The notes below the pieces were generated by a model that was not told the origin of the DNA, made no database searches, and saw nothing but the letters and a program-made list of their open reading frames with translations. Shown here in pieces: positions 42,077 through 52,080 of a DNA stretch of 64,000 bases. How positions within the stretch are numbered: position 1 is the stretch's first letter; the number at the start of each line of letters is the position of its first letter. The DNA lies in assembly GCA_019187085.1 (NCBI GenBank), contig JABARS010000006.1:72894-136893 (forward strand), given 5' to 3'. The stretch is from Pseudorhodoplanes sp. Lineage in GTDB: Bacteria; Pseudomonadota; Alphaproteobacteria; Rhizobiales; Xanthobacteraceae. A program made the translations under genes and the position numbers.

Positions 42077-42895
42077 CTAGCCGCGCCTGCGTTTTGCAGA
42101 CTTGCGCGGCGCGGACTTCTTGCGCGAAACCGATTTGCTCTTGGCGCCCGCGCGGGCGCGCGTTTCCTCCGGAATTCCGTTGCCGGATTTTTCCAGCCGC
42201 ATCGACCAGTATTCCCAAGTGCGGGTCACGACATTGGGCTGCTTGTGCACGAGCGCGGCTTTCTCAATCTCGCCGGCCGACAACGGCGTCACTTTGCCGA
42301 GCTGGTGCGCCTGCCACTGGTACTCGGCGTTGCGCGCCGCATAGACCGCGCGCAGCACGAGGTCGGGCAGGCTCGCGCCCACCACCGTCGCGCCATGGCC
42401 GCGCATGAGCACCATGGCGTGCGGGCCGAGCGCGCGGGCGAGCGAGGCCCCCTCCTCCGGCTTCACCACCAGCATGTTGGTGTCGCCGAATTCCGCGCGC
42501 TGATCCCAGAACGGAACGCTCGCGCCCATCGGCGCGCCGAGATGGAAGACCGGCACCAGCGCCGTCCCGCTCACGCAGAACGGCATCACCGCAGGAGCAT
42601 GATGATGGACCACCGCCATCACGTCCGGCCGCGCCTTGTAGATCTCGCCGTGGATGACGCGCTCGGAATAAAGATGCACATCGGTCGCCGCGACCGGGCG
42701 CGAATCGAGATCGAATTCCAAGACATCGCTGGGCTCGATCAACTCGGGCGAACGCGACCGCGGCAGGAGATAGCGGTCGGCACGGCCGGGACGGCGCACC
42801 GAGACGTGCCCGAAGGCATCGAGCACCCCTTCATGGGCCAGCATCCGGTTGGCGAGCGCCACGTCGCGGCGCTCCTTGGCGAGTTCTGCGGACAT
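42077..42895 (-). CDS. Class II aldolase/adducin-family protein
   Basis: A 272-residue zinc enzyme of the fuculose-1-phosphate aldolase fold. VVHHHAPAVMPF holds two zinc histidines and RGHGATVVGAS the third; GHVSVRRPG is the phosphate-loop-like motif. Such proteins act as aldolases, epimerases or decarboxylases on hydroxy acids. The last 25 residues are extremely basic (SKSVSRKKSAPRKSAKRRRG), an unusual tail. ATG 42895 has a GGGAGGA site; ATG 42916 is the alternative. Converges with the DUF1932 gene and is divergent from a diguanylate cyclase. Confidence 0.82.
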   Translation of the reverse strand: MSAELAKERRDVALANRMLAHEGVLDAFGHVSVRRPGRADRYLLPRSRSPELIEPSDVLEFDLDSRPVAATDVHLYSERVIHGEIYKARPDVMAVVHHHAPAVMPFCVSGTALVPVFHLGAPMGASVPFWDQRAEFGDTNMLVVKPEEGASLARALGPHAMVLMRGHGATVVGASLPDLVLRAVYAARNAEYQWQAHQLGKVTPLSAGEIEKAALVHKQPNVVTRTWEYWSMRLEKSGNGIPEETRARAGAKSKSVSRKKSAPRKSAKRRRG

Positions 42896-43100
42896 GGATC
42901 CGATCCTCCCGGTCATATTGGTTAACCCACCCAACCCCGGCGCGCATGCCGGAACGCCGGTCGCACCGCCATCCTTGCGCAAATCGCGATGAACAGCGGC
43001 ATCCTTAATAAAACCCTGACTAAATCGCATCTTAATTTGTAAGAGAATCCTAATTCGGAACCGCTACCAGAGTGAGGTTGCTGGGACGGGCTGACACGGA

Positions 43101-44999
43101 ATGACCAAGACCGTACGCGCATGGCTGCGGGCGTCGCTGCAGGGCACCATCGTGCTCGGCCTCGCCATGATCGCCGTGGTGTGGACGGGCGTCTGGGTTC
43201 ATCTCGGCGTCCAGCGCGAAACCGCCATCCGCGGCGCCTTTCACGACACCGGCAATCTCGCGCGCAGCTTCGAAGAGCACATCAAGCGCTTCCTACAGAG
43301 CTATGACGACCGCCTCCTCGTTCTGCGCGAACTGTTCTACCGCGACTCCAGCCTGTTCGGCGCGCGCGGCGAACTGAAATCAACTCCCTCGACGCTCGCC
43401 AATTTCCGCTTCGGCATCTTCGACAGCAACGGCCAACTGATCGCCTCCTCGTTCGGCACCGGCAAGCCGCTCAACGTCGCCGACCGCGATCATTTCCGCT
43501 TTCACGTCACCAGCGACAAGGATCAGCTTTTCGTCGGGCGGCCCGTGCGCGAACGCATGACCGCAAACGTCGCATTTCACCTGACCCGCCGCCTCGAAGA
43601 TCCCGACGGCGCGTTCGCCGGCACCATCACCGCATCGATCGATCCCACGGAACTGCTCAAGTTCTACCAGACGATCAATATCGGCGAAAAAGGCGCGATC
43701 TCGCTGATCGGCGCCGACGGTTATATCCGCGCCTGCCACGGCTTGCAGACCGATATCACGCAGTTGCCGCCCAATCGCGGCGTTCTGCAGCACATGAAAA
43801 CGAACCCGGCCGGCAATTACATCAACGACGGCCGCCTCGACGGCGTCGTGCGCATCATCTCCTACCGCGAGGTCGCGGGCCTGCCGCTCACCGTGCTGGT
43901 CGGGCTTGCCGAGAGCGAGGTGCTCGCGCCCTATTACCGCTCGGTGATGATCTACGGCACGGCCGGCGGCGCGATCACGGCGCTCGTGATCATGGTCATG
44001 GTCCTGAGCATCCTGCACCGGCGCAAGCTCGAACAGACCTACCGCGCGCTGCGCGCGAGCGAAACCGAATCCCGCCAGCACCGCAAGACCATGCGCACCG
44101 CGCTCGACAATATCAGCCAGGGCATCCTGATGGCGGACGCCGACGGCAGCATCGTCGTCATCAACCGCCGCCTGATCGAACTGCTCGAACTGCCGCCGGG
44201 CTGGCTGAAATCGCCGCCGACGATACGGAGCATGGTCCGCTATCTGATCGATCGTGGAGAATACGGCGTCAATGGCTCGCTGATGGACGCGGTGAGCTGG
44301 CAGAACCTGCTTATGGGCGGGGTCGCGGTGCCGGTGTCGCGCTACGAGCGCACCCGTCCGAACGGAATCGTGCTGGCCGTCAATGCGCGCGAACTGCCCG
44401 ACGGCGGCATGGTACGCACCTTCTCCGACATTACCGAGCGCAAGCACGCGGAGGCGCGCATCGCCGAGATGGCGACGCACGACGACCTCACCGGGCTCGC
44501 CAACCGCTCGCTGTTCCGCGACCGCGTTGACGAATTGTTCCTGCGCGCCCAGCGCACCGGCGAGCGCTTCGCCCTGCTGCTGCTCGACCTCGATCGCTTC
44601 AAGCCGATCAACGACATGTTCGGCCATCTTGCCGGCGACGGCGTGCTCAAGGAGGTTGCCGCGCGCCTGCAATCCTGCGCCGGGGAGAAGGACACCGTGG
44701 CGCGGCTCGGCGGCGACGAGTTCGCCATCCTCATCGCCGATGCAAGCGACGAGGGCGCGATCGCCGCGCTTGCCGACGGCATCCTCCGGGCGATTGCCGT
44801 CCCGATCACGATCGACGAGCAGCATCACGAAATCGGCATCACGATCGGCGCGGTGATCGCCGGCAAGGAGAGCAGCTACAGCCAGCTCCTGATGATGGCT
44901 GACCAGGCGCTCTATACTGCCAAGAAGGAAGGCCGCAACCGCTACTGCTTCGCGCGTTCGGGCTTCCTGTTCCGCCTGCCGACCGCGCGCTCGGCCTGA
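43101..44999 (+). CDS. Membrane sensor diguanylate cyclase
   Basis: A 632-residue c-di-GMP synthase. A first membrane segment (residues 14-35), a periplasmic dCache/CHASE-like sensor with FGIFDSNGQLIASSFGTG and ADRDHFRFHV, a second segment near 285-310, a PAS-like part (ALDNISQGILMADADGSIVV), then GGDEF with the intact catalytic motif ARLGGDEFA. The allosteric I-site position reads GEKD, not RxxD, so product inhibition is probably absent. No EAL domain. Probably monocistronic. Confidence 0.9.
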   Translation: MTKTVRAWLRASLQGTIVLGLAMIAVVWTGVWVHLGVQRETAIRGAFHDTGNLARSFEEHIKRFLQSYDDRLLVLRELFYRDSSLFGARGELKSTPSTLANFRFGIFDSNGQLIASSFGTGKPLNVADRDHFRFHVTSDKDQLFVGRPVRERMTANVAFHLTRRLEDPDGAFAGTITASIDPTELLKFYQTINIGEKGAISLIGADGYIRACHGLQTDITQLPPNRGVLQHMKTNPAGNYINDGRLDGVVRIISYREVAGLPLTVLVGLAESEVLAPYYRSVMIYGTAGGAITALVIMVMVLSILHRRKLEQTYRALRASETESRQHRKTMRTALDNISQGILMADADGSIVVINRRLIELLELPPGWLKSPPTIRSMVRYLIDRGEYGVNGSLMDAVSWQNLLMGGVAVPVSRYERTRPNGIVLAVNARELPDGGMVRTFSDITERKHAEARIAEMATHDDLTGLANRSLFRDRVDELFLRAQRTGERFALLLLDLDRFKPINDMFGHLAGDGVLKEVAARLQSCAGEKDTVARLGGDEFAILIADASDEGAIAALADGILRAIAVPITIDEQHHEIGITIGAVIAGKESSYSQLLMMADQALYTAKKEGRNRYCFARSGFLFRLPTARSA

Positions 45000-45181
45000 A
45001 CCCGGACCGCATCGAATATCCATCCCGCGCGGACGGGCCGCTTCCGGCACGAACGGCATCGTGCCGCAGGGCGCGCGCTCAACCCTGCAAAACCGCCTTC
45101 CGCTTGGCAAAATTACGCTTTTCCCATTGACGGCCAAAAGCACGCCCGCTTAATCGTCCCGGACCTCGTTCCCTCGGCTCG

Positions 45182-45203
45182 AACGGGACGGCGTCCGTTT
45201 TTT
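45182..45203 (+). terminator. Possible intrinsic terminator before the FadJ-like gene
   Basis: AACGGG (45182-45187) and TCCGTT (45194-45199) form a short stem with one G-T pair, followed by a six-T run (45198-45203). It lies 180 bases after the cyclase gene and ahead of the FadJ-like gene. The rest of the 45000-45258 gap shows a 7-bp hairpin CGGCACG/CGTGCCG near 45044-45065 and nothing else. Confidence 0.4.
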
Positions 45204-45258
45204 CGAATTGCGCGCGATCCTCGCCGGAACGCGCGCCGGACCGCGGGGAATGACGGCA

Positions 45259-47346
45259 ATGCCGGGACAAGTTGAGTTGCGCCGCGACGGCAATATCGCC
45301 GTGATCGTCGTCGACAATCCGCCGGTCAATGCGCTCAGCCACGACCTGCGCACCGGCCTGATCGATGCCTTCACGCGCGCACGCGACGACGCCACGGTGG
45401 AAGCGATCGTGCTCGCCGCCGCCGGCCGCACCTTCATCGCCGGCGCCGACATCACCGAATTCGACAAGCCGCCGACGGTGCCGACCTCGATGGACGTGAT
45501 CGCGCTGATTGACGGCATCGGCAAGCCGGTCGTCGCCGCCGTGCACGGCACCCCGCTCGGCGGCGGGCTCGAAGTCGCGCTCGGCTGCCATTTCCGCGTC
45601 GCCGCGCCCGGCACGAAGCTCGGTCTGCCCGAGATCAAGCTCGGCCTCATTCCCGGCGCCGGCGGCACCCAGCGCCTGCCGCGCCTCGTCGGCATGGAGA
45701 AGGCCGCGCAGATGATCCTGACCGGCAACCCGATCCCGGCGAAGGATGCGCTGGCGGCCGGCCTCGTCGACGAGATCGTCGAGGGTGACATCGTGGCCGG
45801 CGGCATAGCGTTCGCGCGCAAGGTGCTGGCCGAGAAGCGCCCGCTGCGGCGCGTGCGCGACCGCGACGACAAGCTCGCCGCGCTGCGCGCCGACCCGAAG
45901 GCGTTCGAGGAGATTGTTGCCGCCCATCTCAAGCGCGGCCGCGGCCTGCACGCGCCGGCCGCCGCGATCAAGGCGCTGCGCTGGGCGCTCGACGTGCCAT
46001 TCGACGAAGCGCTCAGGCGCGAACGCGAGACGTTCCTCGAGCTGCGCGGCGGCGACCAGGCGAAATCCCAGCGCCACATCTTCTTTGCCGAGCGCGAGGC
46101 GGCGAAAGTGCCCGGTCTCGGCCCCGACGTCAAAGCGCGCGAAATCAGGCGCGCAGCGGTGATCGGCGCCGGCACCATGGGCGGCGGTATCGCCATGTGC
46201 TTCGCCAATGCCGGTATCCCGGTGGCGCTGATCGAGACGTCGGAAGACGCGCTCAAGCGCGGGCTCGGCATCATCGAGAAGAATTATCGCGCCACCGCCG
46301 CGCGTGGCGGCCTCACCGAAGCGCAGGTCGGCGAGCGCCTGGCGCTGTTCAATGGCGTGACCGGCCTCGACCAGGTCGCCGGCGCCGACATGATCGTGGA
46401 AGCCGTATTCGAGGACATGGACATCAAGCGCCAGGTGTTCGAGGCGCTCGACCGCTTCGCGCCGGCCCATGCCGTGCTCGCCACCAACACCTCCTATCTC
46501 GACGTCGATGCCATCGCGCAGACGACGAAGCGCCCGGCCGCAGTCGTCGGCATGCACTTCTTCTCGCCGGCCAACGTCATGCGCCTGCTCGAAGTCGTGC
46601 GCGGCGCGCAGACCGCGCCCGAGACGCTCGCGACCGCGCTCGCGGTCGGCCGCAAGATCGGCAAAGTTCCGGTCGTGGTCGGCGTCTGCCACGGTTTCGT
46701 CGGCAACCGCATGCTGCGCGCGCGCTCGGTCGAAGCCGAGCGGCTTTTGCTGGAAGGCGCGCTGCCGCAGGACGTCGACAGCGCGCTCACCGATTTCGGC
46801 TTCCCGATGGGGCCGTTCGCGATGAGCGATCTGGCCGGCCTCGACATTTCCTGGCGCATGCGCAAGGCGCAGGGCGCGCGCGCGGAGATCGCCGACCAGC
46901 TCTGCGAAGCCGGCCGCTTCGGCCAGAAGACGCAGAAGGGCTTCTATCTCTACGAACAGGGCTCGCGCACGCCGCGGCCCGACCCCGAGGTCGAGGCGCT
47001 GATCGTCGCGACCTCAAAGCGCCTCGGCATCGCGCGCCGCCCGTTCGAGCGCCAGGAGATCGTCGAGCGGCTGGTCTTTCCGATGATCAACGAGGGGGCG
47101 CGCATCCTCGAGGAGGGCATCGCACTGCGCGCGGGCGACATCGACGTAATCTGGATCCACGGCTACGGCTTCCCGGTCTGGCGCGGCGGCCCGATGTTCC
47201 ATGCCGACACGCTCGGGCTGCCCTATGTGCGCGACCGCCTCGCCGCATTCGCGCGCCAGACCGGCGATCCCAGGCATGAGCCCGCCGCCCTCCTGACTCG
47301 ACTGGCATCGGAGGGGCGCGGCTTCGGATCGTTGCCGAAAGGCTGA
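45259..47346 (+). CDS. Bifunctional enoyl-CoA hydratase/3-hydroxyacyl-CoA dehydrogenase (FadJ/FadB-like)
   Basis: A 695-residue beta-oxidation enzyme. The N-terminal crotonase domain (about 1-190) has [15 protein letters not shown] and [16 protein letters not shown]; the central NAD-binding domain opens with [20 protein letters not shown] near residue 300; the dehydrogenase catalytic segment [11 protein letters not shown] and [12 protein letters not shown] follow, then the C-terminal dimer domain. It hydrates trans-2-enoyl-CoA and oxidises the hydroxyacyl-CoA. ATG 45259 lies 10 bases after GGGGA; ATG 45250 is the alternative. It precedes an acyl-CoA dehydrogenase by 110 bases. Confidence 0.9.
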   Translation: MPGQVELRRDGNIAVIVVDNPPVNALSHDLRTGLIDAFTRARDDATVEAIVLAAAGRTFIAGADITEFDKPPTVPTSMDVIALIDGIGKPVVAAVHGTPLGGGLEVALGCHFRVAAPGTKLGLPEIKLGLIPGAGGTQRLPRLVGMEKAAQMILTGNPIPAKDALAAGLVDEIVEGDIVAGGIAFARKVLAEKRPLRRVRDRDDKLAALRADPKAFEEIVAAHLKRGRGLHAPAAAIKALRWALDVPFDEALRRERETFLELRGGDQAKSQRHIFFAEREAAKVPGLGPDVKAREIRRAAVIGAGTMGGGIAMCFANAGIPVALIETSEDALKRGLGIIEKNYRATAARGGLTEAQVGERLALFNGVTGLDQVAGADMIVEAVFEDMDIKRQVFEALDRFAPAHAVLATNTSYLDVDAIAQTTKRPAAVVGMHFFSPANVMRLLEVVRGAQTAPETLATALAVGRKIGKVPVVVGVCHGFVGNRMLRARSVEAERLLLEGALPQDVDSALTDFGFPMGPFAMSDLAGLDISWRMRKAQGARAEIADQLCEAGRFGQKTQKGFYLYEQGSRTPRPDPEVEALIVATSKRLGIARRPFERQEIVERLVFPMINEGARILEEGIALRAGDIDVIWIHGYGFPVWRGGPMFHADTLGLPYVRDRLAAFARQTGDPRHEPAALLTRLASEGRGFGSLPKG

Positions 47347-47456
47347 CCGATGTCCTCCCCCCGGCCCCATGTCTGGGAAAAGTCCTGCCCGCCGGGGATT
47401 TCGCGGGATGTGCCGATCGCGGCAAAGACGTTGCCGGATTTTCCGGAGGCATCGAC

Positions 47457-48680
47457 ATGACGCCCTTTCCGCAGAGCACTCGCTCGCAGGCGCTCGCCGA
47501 AAAGCTCACCGCCTTCATGGACGCGCATGTCTATCCGGCCGAACCGCTCTATGAGCGCCAACTCGACGCGGGCGACCGCTGGGCGCAGCCGCCGGTGATG
47601 GAGGAACTGAAGGCGAAGGCGCGCGCCGCCGGATTGTGGAACCTGTTCCTGCCGCGCCGTCACGATCCGCAGGCTCTGTCGGTGCTCGACTATGCGCCGC
47701 TGTGCGAGATCATGGGCCGTTCGCCGATCGGGGCGGAGCCGTTCAACTGCTCGGCGCCCGACACCGGCAACATGGAGACGCTCATCCTCTACGGCACGCC
47801 GGCGCAGAAGGAGCGCTGGCTGACGCCGCTGCTCGCAGGCGAAATCCGCTCCTGCTTCGCCATGACCGAGCCCGCGGTCGCCTCCTCCGACGCCACCAAC
47901 ATCCGCGCGGCGATCGCGCGCGAGGGCGACCACTACGTCATCAACGGCCGCAAATGGTGGGCGTCGGGCGCGATGGACAAGCGCTGCCGCATCGCCATCG
48001 TGATGGGCCAGACCGATCCCGACGCAACGCGCCACCTGCGGCAATCGATGATCCTCGTGCCGCTCGACACGCCGGGCGTTACGGTGGAGCGCGCGCTGCA
48101 CGTCTTCGGTTACGACGACGCCCCGCACGGCCACGCTGAAATGACGTTCGAGAACGTGCGGGTGCCGGCCGCCAACATCCTGCTCGGCGAAGGCCGCGGC
48201 TTCGAGATCGCGCAGGGCCGCCTCGGCCCCGGCCGCATCCATCACTGCATGCGCATGATCGGCATGGCCGAACGCGCACTTGAGACGCTGTGCCAGCGCG
48301 CCCTTGGCCGCACCGCCTTCGGCAGGACGCTCGCCGAGCACGGCGTGACGCGGCACTGGATCGCGGAATCGCGCATCGAGATCGAGCAGGCGCGGCTGCT
48401 CACGCTGCAGGCCGCCCACATGATGGACAGCGTCGGCAGCAAGGCCGCGCGCAGCCAGATCGCCATGATCAAGGTCGTGGCGCCCAATGTCGCGCAGAAG
48501 GTGATCGACCGCGCCATCCAGGTGTGCGGGGCGGCCGGCGTGTCGCAGGACTTCCATCTCGCCTATGCCTATGCGCGCGCCCGCGCCATCCGCCTCGCCG
48601 ACGGGCCGGACGAGGTGCATCGCGAGGCCGTGGCCAAACTTGAATTGCGAAAATATGCCGGCGGCGGCAACGCCGGCTGA
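47457..48680 (+). CDS. Acyl-CoA dehydrogenase
   Basis: A 407-residue flavoprotein of the ACAD10/11-like branch. [19 protein letters not shown] is the flavin/substrate loop, [14 protein letters not shown] the following strand, and [20 protein letters not shown] the C-terminal catalytic helix region. It introduces the alpha-beta double bond whose product the preceding hydratase-dehydrogenase would process. Ends 14 bases before a convergent gene. Chain-length preference unknown. Confidence 0.88.
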   Translation: MTPFPQSTRSQALAEKLTAFMDAHVYPAEPLYERQLDAGDRWAQPPVMEELKAKARAAGLWNLFLPRRHDPQALSVLDYAPLCEIMGRSPIGAEPFNCSAPDTGNMETLILYGTPAQKERWLTPLLAGEIRSCFAMTEPAVASSDATNIRAAIAREGDHYVINGRKWWASGAMDKRCRIAIVMGQTDPDATRHLRQSMILVPLDTPGVTVERALHVFGYDDAPHGHAEMTFENVRVPAANILLGEGRGFEIAQGRLGPGRIHHCMRMIGMAERALETLCQRALGRTAFGRTLAEHGVTRHWIAESRIEIEQARLLTLQAAHMMDSVGSKAARSQIAMIKVVAPNVAQKVIDRAIQVCGAAGVSQDFHLAYAYARARAIRLADGPDEVHREAVAKLELRKYAGGGNAG

Positions 48681-48694
48681 CGGCGCGTTGCGGT

Positions 48695-50878
48695 TCAGGC
48701 CGCCGGCCGCGCCCGGGGAGGAAACTCGGCAAGCCCGATCAGGAATTCGAGCCGGCGCAGGTTGCGCTCGATCTCCCGGCTGAGCGGATTGAGCCGCGCG
48801 CGCTCCCACGATTGCGGAAAGCGGTCGCGCAGCCAGGCGATCCCCTCCTGACGCAGCCACACCGCGCCGATCAGGCCGGTGAAGAACCACGACAGGAAAT
48901 GATAGCGCGGGGTCGCGATATAGAAGAGCGACACGACATGCTGGGCGAGCGTCGCCGCCGCGATCAGCCGCAGCCAGGGATCGAACGCGCGCCCGAGCAA
49001 AACGCGCACGACCACCGCCACCGCCAGCACATGCAGCGGGACGAAGACCGGTTGTTCGGAGGGCCCGCTCAGCCAGCGTACGATCTGCCGCGCCGCCCGC
49101 GCCAGTTCTTCACTGCCGAAATCGAAACGCACAAGATCGATCAGGGCGGCGAGATAGTCGCGCGGCGGCATGACGAAGACGAGCGGATGGGTGGAATTGG
49201 CGCTGAACAGGACGAAGACGTTTCCGAAATACCAGTTGTGCAGCGGCATCAGCGCGACCGGCAGGAAGCCCGCACACAGCCCGGCGAGCCGCACCCATTC
49301 GCGCCGCGCAAGGCAGGCAAGGCCCGCGCCGCCGAGCATGACGCCGACGAACGGCGCGATATTGGGACGCGAGAACACCGCAAGCGCCATCAGCAGACCC
49401 GCGCCGAGCGCGACCGCAAAACCGCTGCCCGGCCCCTGCGGCCTGCGGCCGACGAGATAGAGCGTGCCCGCGAAAGCGAAGATGCAGGCGGCGGCATCGG
49501 CAAAGCCGCGCGCGGCCCATTTGGCGTAGAGGATGAAGGTCGTGCCGAACGCCGCGCCGAGCGGCACCGCGACGAAGATCAGCCCGAGCGCCAGCGCCCA
49601 GCGGCCGGGCAGGAAGCGGCGATAGAGCGCGAACACGATCAGCGGCAGCAGCAGCACGAGCGCGAGATAGCCGAGATTGCTGTCGCCGAAGAGGACGCGT
49701 TCGAGCGCACGCATGTAGCGCAGGCCCGGCGCGCCGTAATAGAAGACGACCTCCCCGCCCATCAGCGCGCGCCTATAGTCGCCCGCAAGCACCGCCTGCA
49801 CAATGTCGCGCGCGTGCGACTCGTAGAACAGCCCGTCGTCCCCGCCGTCGAGCGGCCGCAGGCCGCCGATGAAACTCATGTCGTCGATCGCGATCATGAC
49901 CAGCGACAGGCCGATCAATGCGAACGGCAACGCGCTGCGCCGCGGCCGCCAGCGCACCAGGAGGCCGACGATCGACACGACTGCAAACACAAGGAGCGCG
50001 ATCACCATCGTGTGGCGGACATGGATCGTGACGGTCGGCTCCAGACTCATGGCGAGCGAATCCGGCTTGATCGCCACGCCATAGATGCGCCGCCCGATGT
50101 CCGCCGCCTCCAGCGTACGGCACGCCCACACCGCGTTGGTCAGGCGCGTGAACTGCTCAGCGCGCTCCTCCCAGAGTACCGTGCCCTGCCAGCAGACGTC
50201 GCTGCCGGCATAGGCGGCCGGAAAACGGTACATGACGAAGAACGGCATGGTGAGCTGCCAGCGCTTCCAGCCCATCCAGAACCGGCCATCGCGCTTGAGC
50301 CGCAGCAGGTCGCTGTGCGGCGGGGTCCAGTTGTAACGCAGCTCGTTCGTCACCCCGAGGCGCAACCACACCGGATCGCTGAAGCCGATATGGTCGACCT
50401 GACGCGACAGATCGGTGCCGGAGAAGATGCCGTCGGCCGAAAAGGCATAGGGCCGGTCGGGCACCCCGCTGCTGCGCCAGCAGCCCGAGCGCTCCGGCGC
50501 GCAGCGCCGCTCGGGCGGATAGACCATGTCGAACTCGGCCGCCATCAGCCGGTAGACGTCGGGCGGCAGCCCGGTCACGAGCGCATTGTCGCGGCCGTCA
50601 ACCAGAAAGATGTTGTGCCCCTCGTCGATCCGGGGCGGGCTCAGGACCGCCTGCCCGACGACGGCCGCGAGGCCGATCAGCACCGCCAGCAGCCAGGGCC
50701 GGCCGCGCGCGGTGACCTCGCCGACAAAGACGATCACGGCGGCGACCACCAGCATCCCGTAGCCGAACAGGTGATTGACCGGCAGGCCGACAACCGCGAC
50801 CAGAAGGGCGAGCGCGATCACCCTGCGCCAGAGCCCGAACCGTCGGGGAAAAGCCTGTTCGTCGGCGGAAGGGACCAT
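48695..50878 (-). CDS. Large multi-pass membrane protein, GT-C glycosyltransferase-like
   Basis: A 727-residue protein with two hydrophobic helices at the N-terminus, a long extracytoplasmic region (about residues 80-270) that contains four to six cysteines (RRCAPERSGCW, SDVCWQ, VWACRT), then about ten further membrane segments. The overall design, an acidic first loop (IDEGHN) and the multi-helix body resemble GT-C lipid-linked sugar transferases, but no diagnostic motif is seen. It is divergent from, and next to, a surface-sugar operon. I cannot name the reaction. Start ATG 50878. Confidence 0.7.
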   Translation of the reverse strand: MVPSADEQAFPRRFGLWRRVIALALLVAVVGLPVNHLFGYGMLVVAAVIVFVGEVTARGRPWLLAVLIGLAAVVGQAVLSPPRIDEGHNIFLVDGRDNALVTGLPPDVYRLMAAEFDMVYPPERRCAPERSGCWRSSGVPDRPYAFSADGIFSGTDLSRQVDHIGFSDPVWLRLGVTNELRYNWTPPHSDLLRLKRDGRFWMGWKRWQLTMPFFVMYRFPAAYAGSDVCWQGTVLWEERAEQFTRLTNAVWACRTLEAADIGRRIYGVAIKPDSLAMSLEPTVTIHVRHTMVIALLVFAVVSIVGLLVRWRPRRSALPFALIGLSLVMIAIDDMSFIGGLRPLDGGDDGLFYESHARDIVQAVLAGDYRRALMGGEVVFYYGAPGLRYMRALERVLFGDSNLGYLALVLLLPLIVFALYRRFLPGRWALALGLIFVAVPLGAAFGTTFILYAKWAARGFADAAACIFAFAGTLYLVGRRPQGPGSGFAVALGAGLLMALAVFSRPNIAPFVGVMLGGAGLACLARREWVRLAGLCAGFLPVALMPLHNWYFGNVFVLFSANSTHPLVFVMPPRDYLAALIDLVRFDFGSEELARAARQIVRWLSGPSEQPVFVPLHVLAVAVVVRVLLGRAFDPWLRLIAAATLAQHVVSLFYIATPRYHFLSWFFTGLIGAVWLRQEGIAWLRDRFPQSWERARLNPLSREIERNLRRLEFLIGLAEFPPRARPAA

Positions 50879-51036
50879 GGCGACTCTTTATTCTGCGGGC
50901 CGGAGGAGGGCAACCGCATGCGCGGCCGGCGGCCCGCCCCGGCGGGACTTGTATCAACCAGACTTGCACCGGCCGCCGGATTCCCTCTATTGCCAGCCCA
51001 TACCGGGCGAGGCCGCACCCGGCCGCAGGAGTGACC

Positions 51037-52080
51037 GTGATCCGGCTGGGAATCGTGGGAAGCAATTTCGGCCGCAACGTCCTGTTGCCGGCCTTCCGCA
51101 CCGACCCGCGATGCGCGGTGACCGCGCTTGCCGGCAGCGATGCGGCCAAGGCGGCGAGGCTCGCGCAGGAAAGCGGGGTGGCGCGCGCCTGCAAGACCTG
51201 GCGCGAGCTGGTCGACGATCCCTCCATCGACGCGGTGGCGATCGCTGCCCCGCCGGCCCTGCAGCCCGAGATCGCGGTGCGCGCGCTCGGCAAGGGCAAG
51301 GCGGTGTTCGCGGAAAAGCCGCTGGCGCCGGGCGTCGCGGAAGCCACCCACATGGTCGACGCCGCCAAGGCAAGCCGGCGGCCGGTCATGGTCGATTTCG
51401 AATTCCCCGAACTGCCAACCTGGCAGCGCGCCAAGGCGCTGCTCGACGAGGGCGCGCTCGGGGCGCTGCGCCATGTCGTGGTCACCTGGCAGGTCGAGAA
51501 TTACGCCACGCTCCACCGCCTGCGCTCCTGGAAGACCAGCAGCGAAGACGGCGGCGGCGCGCTCGGCAACCTGGTCAGCCACTGCTTCCACTATCTGGAA
51601 TATTTCTGCGGGCCGATCGAAAGCCTGTCGGCGCGGCTGTTCGGGCTGCCGGGGGAAGAGCGACCGAGCGAGAGCATCGTGGCGCTCTCCGGCGCGTTCG
51701 CAAGCGGCACGGGGCTCAGCCTCTCCATGAGCGCGGCCTCCTATCTTGGCTCCGGCCATCGCCTCGAAATCTACGGCGAGGACGGCACGCTCACGCTCGT
51801 CAACCCGTCCGCCGACTATATGCGCGGCTTCGAGCTGCGCTTCGCACGCCGGCCGGCGACCGCGCTGGAACGCATCGACATTGCCTATCCGGAACAGGAC
51901 CGCTATCCCGACAGCCGCATCGCCCCGATCGCGCGCCTTGCGGCGCGCTTTCTCGATGCCATCGAACAAGGTACGACGCCGAGCCCCGGCATCCGCGAGG
52001 GCTTTCGCGTGCAGCACCTGATCGAGACCGCGCGCCTGTCGCACGATCTCGGCGAAACCGTAACGGTGGACGACGAATGA
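51037..52080 (+). CDS. Gfo/Idh/MocA-family sugar oxidoreductase
   Basis: A 347-residue NAD(P)-dependent oxidoreductase. RLGIVGSNFGRNVLLPAF opens the Rossmann domain, VFAEKPLAPG contains the catalytic-type EKP motif, and GGGALGNLVSHCFHYLEYF is the substrate domain with its conserved histidines. Such enzymes oxidise or reduce nucleotide sugars or free polyols. The two GTG codons at 51031 and 51037 are both possible; AGGAG at 51027-51031 favours the second. First gene of a sugar-modification operon; its stop overlaps the next ATG. Confidence 0.85.
   Translation: MIRLGIVGSNFGRNVLLPAFRTDPRCAVTALAGSDAAKAARLAQESGVARACKTWRELVDDPSIDAVAIAAPPALQPEIAVRALGKGKAVFAEKPLAPGVAEATHMVDAAKASRRPVMVDFEFPELPTWQRAKALLDEGALGALRHVVVTWQVENYATLHRLRSWKTSSEDGGGALGNLVSHCFHYLEYFCGPIESLSARLFGLPGEERPSESIVALSGAFASGTGLSLSMSAASYLGSGHRLEIYGEDGTLTLVNPSADYMRGFELRFARRPATALERIDIAYPEQDRYPDSRIAPIARLAARFLDAIEQGTTPSPGIREGFRVQHLIETARLSHDLGETVTVDDE

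Noticed and set aside
43380..45143. 587-codon leftward frame opposite the diguanylate cyclase
   Set aside because: Shadow of a gene with intact dCache and GGDEF domains.
48812..51034. 740-codon rightward frame opposite the large membrane protein
   Set aside because: Hydrophilic, charged shadow of a hydrophobic gene on the other strand; no family resemblance.
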